Notes under the pieces: generated by a model
What the model saw: the letters and a program-made list of their open reading frames with translations, nothing else
Told to the model about the DNA's origin: nothing
The model's database searches: none
NCBI GenBank assembly: GCA_900320035.1
Contig: ONQU01000032.1
Location: 1 to 7,576, forward strand
Length of the DNA: 7,576 nucleotides
DNA from: an uncultured Rhodospirillaceae bacterium
GTDB taxonomy: Bacteria; Pseudomonadota; Alphaproteobacteria; RF32; CAG-239
Direction: 5' to 3'
Part shown: positions 5,868 through 7,576 of the stretch, in pieces
How positions within the stretch are numbered: position 1 is the stretch's first letter
Layout of the letters: the number at the start of each line of letters is the position of its first letter
Program-made: the position numbers and the translations under genes

Positions 5868-6944
5868 ATGAAAATATTGGTTGGTATGAGTGGTGGTGTT
5901 GATTCTTCGGTAACAGCGATGTTGTTGCAACAGCAAGGGCACGAGGTTATCGGTGTTACCATGTCAATTTGGGATAAAAATACCAATTTTCGTGGTAATT
6001 TGAGTGCCGACTCTTGCTTTTCGCCGCATGAGGAACAAGATGTTGCTGTCGCTAAAGCGATTTGTGTCAAGATGGGAATACCTTACCATGTTTTGGATTG
6101 TTCGGCGCGCTATAAGCGAATGGTTTTAGATAATTTTAAATCTGAATATAAAGCCGGACGGACACCAAATCCTTGTGTGATGTGCAATTCATATATTAAA
6201 TTTAACGCATTGCCGGAAGAAGCTGCGGCTCAAGGTATTATTTTTGATAAATTTGCTACCGGTCATTATGCGCAGGTGGTTCTCAACAACCAAACCAACC
6301 GTTATGAAATACATCGCGGTGTTGATAACACAAAAGACCAATCTTATTTTTTGTATCGGCTGACGCAAGAACAATTGGCGCGCGTGGAAATGCCGCTCGG
6401 CATATATAGCAAAAAAGAGGTGCGGCAATTGGCACAAAATTTTGGTTTGGAAGTTGCCGATAAACCGGACAGTCAGGATTTTTATGCCGGTGATATTAAT
6501 GATATTTTGCAAAATGAGCCGCAAATTGGTGATTTTGTAAATAAGGACGGTAAAGTTTTAGGGCATCATCAGGGGTATTGGAATTATACCATCGGTCAAC
6601 GGCGCGGCATGGGTATTGCTGCTGAACGACCATTGTATGTGATTGGTATTGATAAAAATAAAAATCAGGTTTTGGTTGGTTTTGAAGAAGAATGCGAGCG
6701 TTCGGGATTGATAGCAACTAATTTGTGTTGGTCTGCAATGACCGGTCTTAGAGAACCGATAGAGTGTGAAGCAAAGATTCGCTCATCGCAACAGCCGACC
6801 GCAGTGAAGGTTACGCCGCTTGATAATGATAAAATTGAAGTTGTGTTTTATACCAAGCAAAAAGCTATTGCCCCCGGACAATCAGTGGTTCTTTATCAAA
6901 ATGATGTTGTGCTTGGTGGTGGTGTGATTGAAAAAGCAATTTAA
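5868..6944 (+). CDS. mnmA: tRNA-specific 2-thiouridylase
   Basis: MnmA puts sulfur on carbon 2 of the wobble uridine (U34) of tRNAs for Lys, Glu and Gln. It first adenylates the base with ATP and takes sulfur ultimately from a cysteine desulfurase. The 358-residue protein has the N-terminal PP-loop GMSGGVDSS at 6-14, the block AGRTPNPCVMCNSYIKF at 96-112 holding Cys103 and Cys106, ATGHYA at 130-135, and the tRNA-contacting KDQSYFLYRL at 156-165. The C-terminal beta-barrel contains TIGQRRGMGI (241-250) and ends in LGGGVIEKAI. Cys106 aligns with the first catalytic Cys of E. coli MnmA (Cys102). At the place of the second one (Cys199, in DSTGICFIG) this protein has DSQDFYAGD, so Tyr206 replaces Cys. 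An additional Cys50 lies in SCFSPHEEQD. The ATG follows GAAGGA at 5856-5861 with a six-base spacer. The sequence differs from the usual alphaproteobacterial MnmA, which keeps an ICF-type second cysteine. Confidence 0.94.
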   Translation: MKILVGMSGGVDSSVTAMLLQQQGHEVIGVTMSIWDKNTNFRGNLSADSCFSPHEEQDVAVAKAICVKMGIPYHVLDCSARYKRMVLDNFKSEYKAGRTPNPCVMCNSYIKFNALPEEAAAQGIIFDKFATGHYAQVVLNNQTNRYEIHRGVDNTKDQSYFLYRLTQEQLARVEMPLGIYSKKEVRQLAQNFGLEVADKPDSQDFYAGDINDILQNEPQIGDFVNKDGKVLGHHQGYWNYTIGQRRGMGIAAERPLYVIGIDKNKNQVLVGFEEECERSGLIATNLCWSAMTGLREPIECEAKIRSSQQPTAVKVTPLDNDKIEVVFYTKQKAIAPGQSVVLYQNDVVLGGGVIEKAI

Positions 6945-6954
6945 TTTTAAGCTT

Positions 6955-7576
6955 TTAAGCGCATAATTTTTCAAGTAAATTGAGACATTCATCAATATTA
7001 TCAACGGCATAATCAATATACTCGACAGCCATATCGTTAGGCTTTCCGTGGCACAAACGAATAGTTGTCAAGCCAGCCTTTTTAGCAAATTCTAAGTTAG
7101 AATAGCTGTCATCAACAAATAAGCATTGTTTAGGTTCTGTATTAATCTTTTTGCAAAACTTCAAATATATTTCGGCTGTTTCGTTTTTTTTATAAGCGTC
7201 AAAATCTTCCACCGAATAAAAACGGTCTTTGAAAAATTCAAAAAGCCCGATATGCCTTAAAATCGCCTCACAAGCATCATGTGAACTGGTGGAAAAAATG
7301 TATTGAGGACAACGTAATTTTTGCAAGCGTTCCAATAAGCCTTGGTAAGGTTTAATCGGCATTAAATTGTTTTCTTTACGCTTATGATATGCTTCGAAAA
7401 TTTCTTTCGGCGAAACGCCATATTTGCGCACAAAAATTTCACCGCCGTCACGATACGTGCGATACGATTCCGTAACCATTGCTTTGGCTGTTTCCATATC
7501 GAGTGGTAATTTCAAATCTTCAATAATCGCTTCCGCCGTGATTTTATCCATGAGTTCATGAAATTCCGGTGTTTCA
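6955..7576 (-). CDS. HAD-superfamily hydrolase, pyrimidine 5'-nucleotidase-like (N-terminus beyond window)
   Basis: This is a haloacid dehalogenase-type phosphatase, probably acting on a nucleotide or another small phosphate ester in the cytoplasm. The frame stays open from the stop at 6955-6957 to the right edge. The eight codons before the ATG at 7549-7551 read ETPEFHEL, and no ribosome binding site precedes that ATG, so it is an internal Met. The catalytic motif I (DxDxT) should lie just outside the window. Counting from that internal Met, a helical cap spans about 1-70, motif II is FSTSS at 86-90, the motif III lysine is K121 or K122 in KKNETAEIY, and motif IV is VDDS at 146-149. The cap pattern and FSTSSHDACEAIL resemble the Sdt1-like pyrimidine 5'-nucleotidase branch, but the substrate is only inferred. 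It converges on mnmA with 10 bases between the stops. Confidence 0.85.
   Translation of the reverse strand, partial: ETPEFHELMDKITAEAIIEDLKLPLDMETAKAMVTESYRTYRDGGEIFVRKYGVSPKEIFEAYHKRKENNLMPIKPYQGLLERLQKLRCPQYIFSTSSHDACEAILRHIGLFEFFKDRFYSVEDFDAYKKNETAEIYLKFCKKINTEPKQCLFVDDSYSNLEFAKKAGLTTIRLCHGKPNDMAVEYIDYAVDNIDECLNLLEKLCA

Noticed and set aside
5271..6070. Minus-strand open frames opposite ssb and the start of mnmA
   Set aside because: They mirror strongly conserved SSB and MnmA coding sequence and show no domain or upstream signals.
6932..6956. Inverted repeat AAAAGC / GCTTTT at the mnmA-HAD convergence, considered as a bidirectional terminator
   Set aside because: Only six mostly A-T pairs with a 13-base loop and no clean T run directly after the stem on the plus strand.
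1..7576. Defence system, mobile element, CRISPR array, toxin-antitoxin pair or structured RNA
   Set aside because: No repeat array, transposase or integrase motif, paired small genes or tRNA-like fold was seen; the genes are lipid-salvage and housekeeping families with ordinary spacing.

Overview
This is an AT-rich stretch (roughly 40% GC by eye) of a Gram-negative bacterial chromosome. It carries five well-supported protein genes plus uncertain sequence at the left edge. No insertion sequence, phage gene, CRISPR array, tRNA or rRNA was seen. The best lineage hints are the single-stranded DNA-binding protein (conserved blocks such as TEWHRVVIFN and LQTRKWTDNSGQERYTTEVV) and the start of the mature FadL-type porin (AGFHLREQSAAAQGNAYAGA). 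Both read like alphaproteobacterial proteins. The Cca protein is instead the long HD-domain form familiar from gamma- and betaproteobacteria, and the MnmA is not the usual alphaproteobacterial type. I infer an AT-rich, possibly host-associated alphaproteobacterium with mixed gene ancestry; this is recalled from family knowledge and was not computed.

Layout. Positions 1-145 hold no convincing gene. From 146 to 2778 two genes lie on the minus strand: fadL (1504-2778) and, downstream of it, cca (146-1372). A strong intrinsic terminator follows fadL, and a near-consensus promoter for cca begins right after it, so the two are separate units. A 250-base divergent control region (2779-3028) separates fadL from aas on the plus strand (3029-5224). 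It holds a promoter for each direction, an inverted repeat over the fadL -35 box and a larger AT-rich dyad. After aas come ssb (5311-5784), an intrinsic terminator, and mnmA (5868-6944). A minus-strand HAD phosphatase gene (6955 to the right edge) converges on mnmA with only 10 bases between the stops; its N-terminus lies outside the window.

How the genes fit together. FadL and Aas form a plausible lipid-salvage pair. FadL would bring long-chain fatty acids through the outer membrane, and Aas (acyltransferase plus acyl-ACP synthetase in one chain) would re-acylate lysophospholipids at the inner membrane. The other genes are housekeeping: tRNA 3'-end maturation (cca), DNA replication and repair (ssb), tRNA wobble-uridine thiolation (mnmA), and probable nucleotide dephosphorylation (HAD).

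I do not see an undescribed multi-gene system. The points most worth a second look are the cysteine pattern of MnmA (second classical catalytic Cys replaced by Tyr, with a Cys-x2-Cys and an extra N-terminal Cys), the operator-like repeat at the fadL promoter, and the ssb terminator that leaves almost no room for an mnmA promoter.
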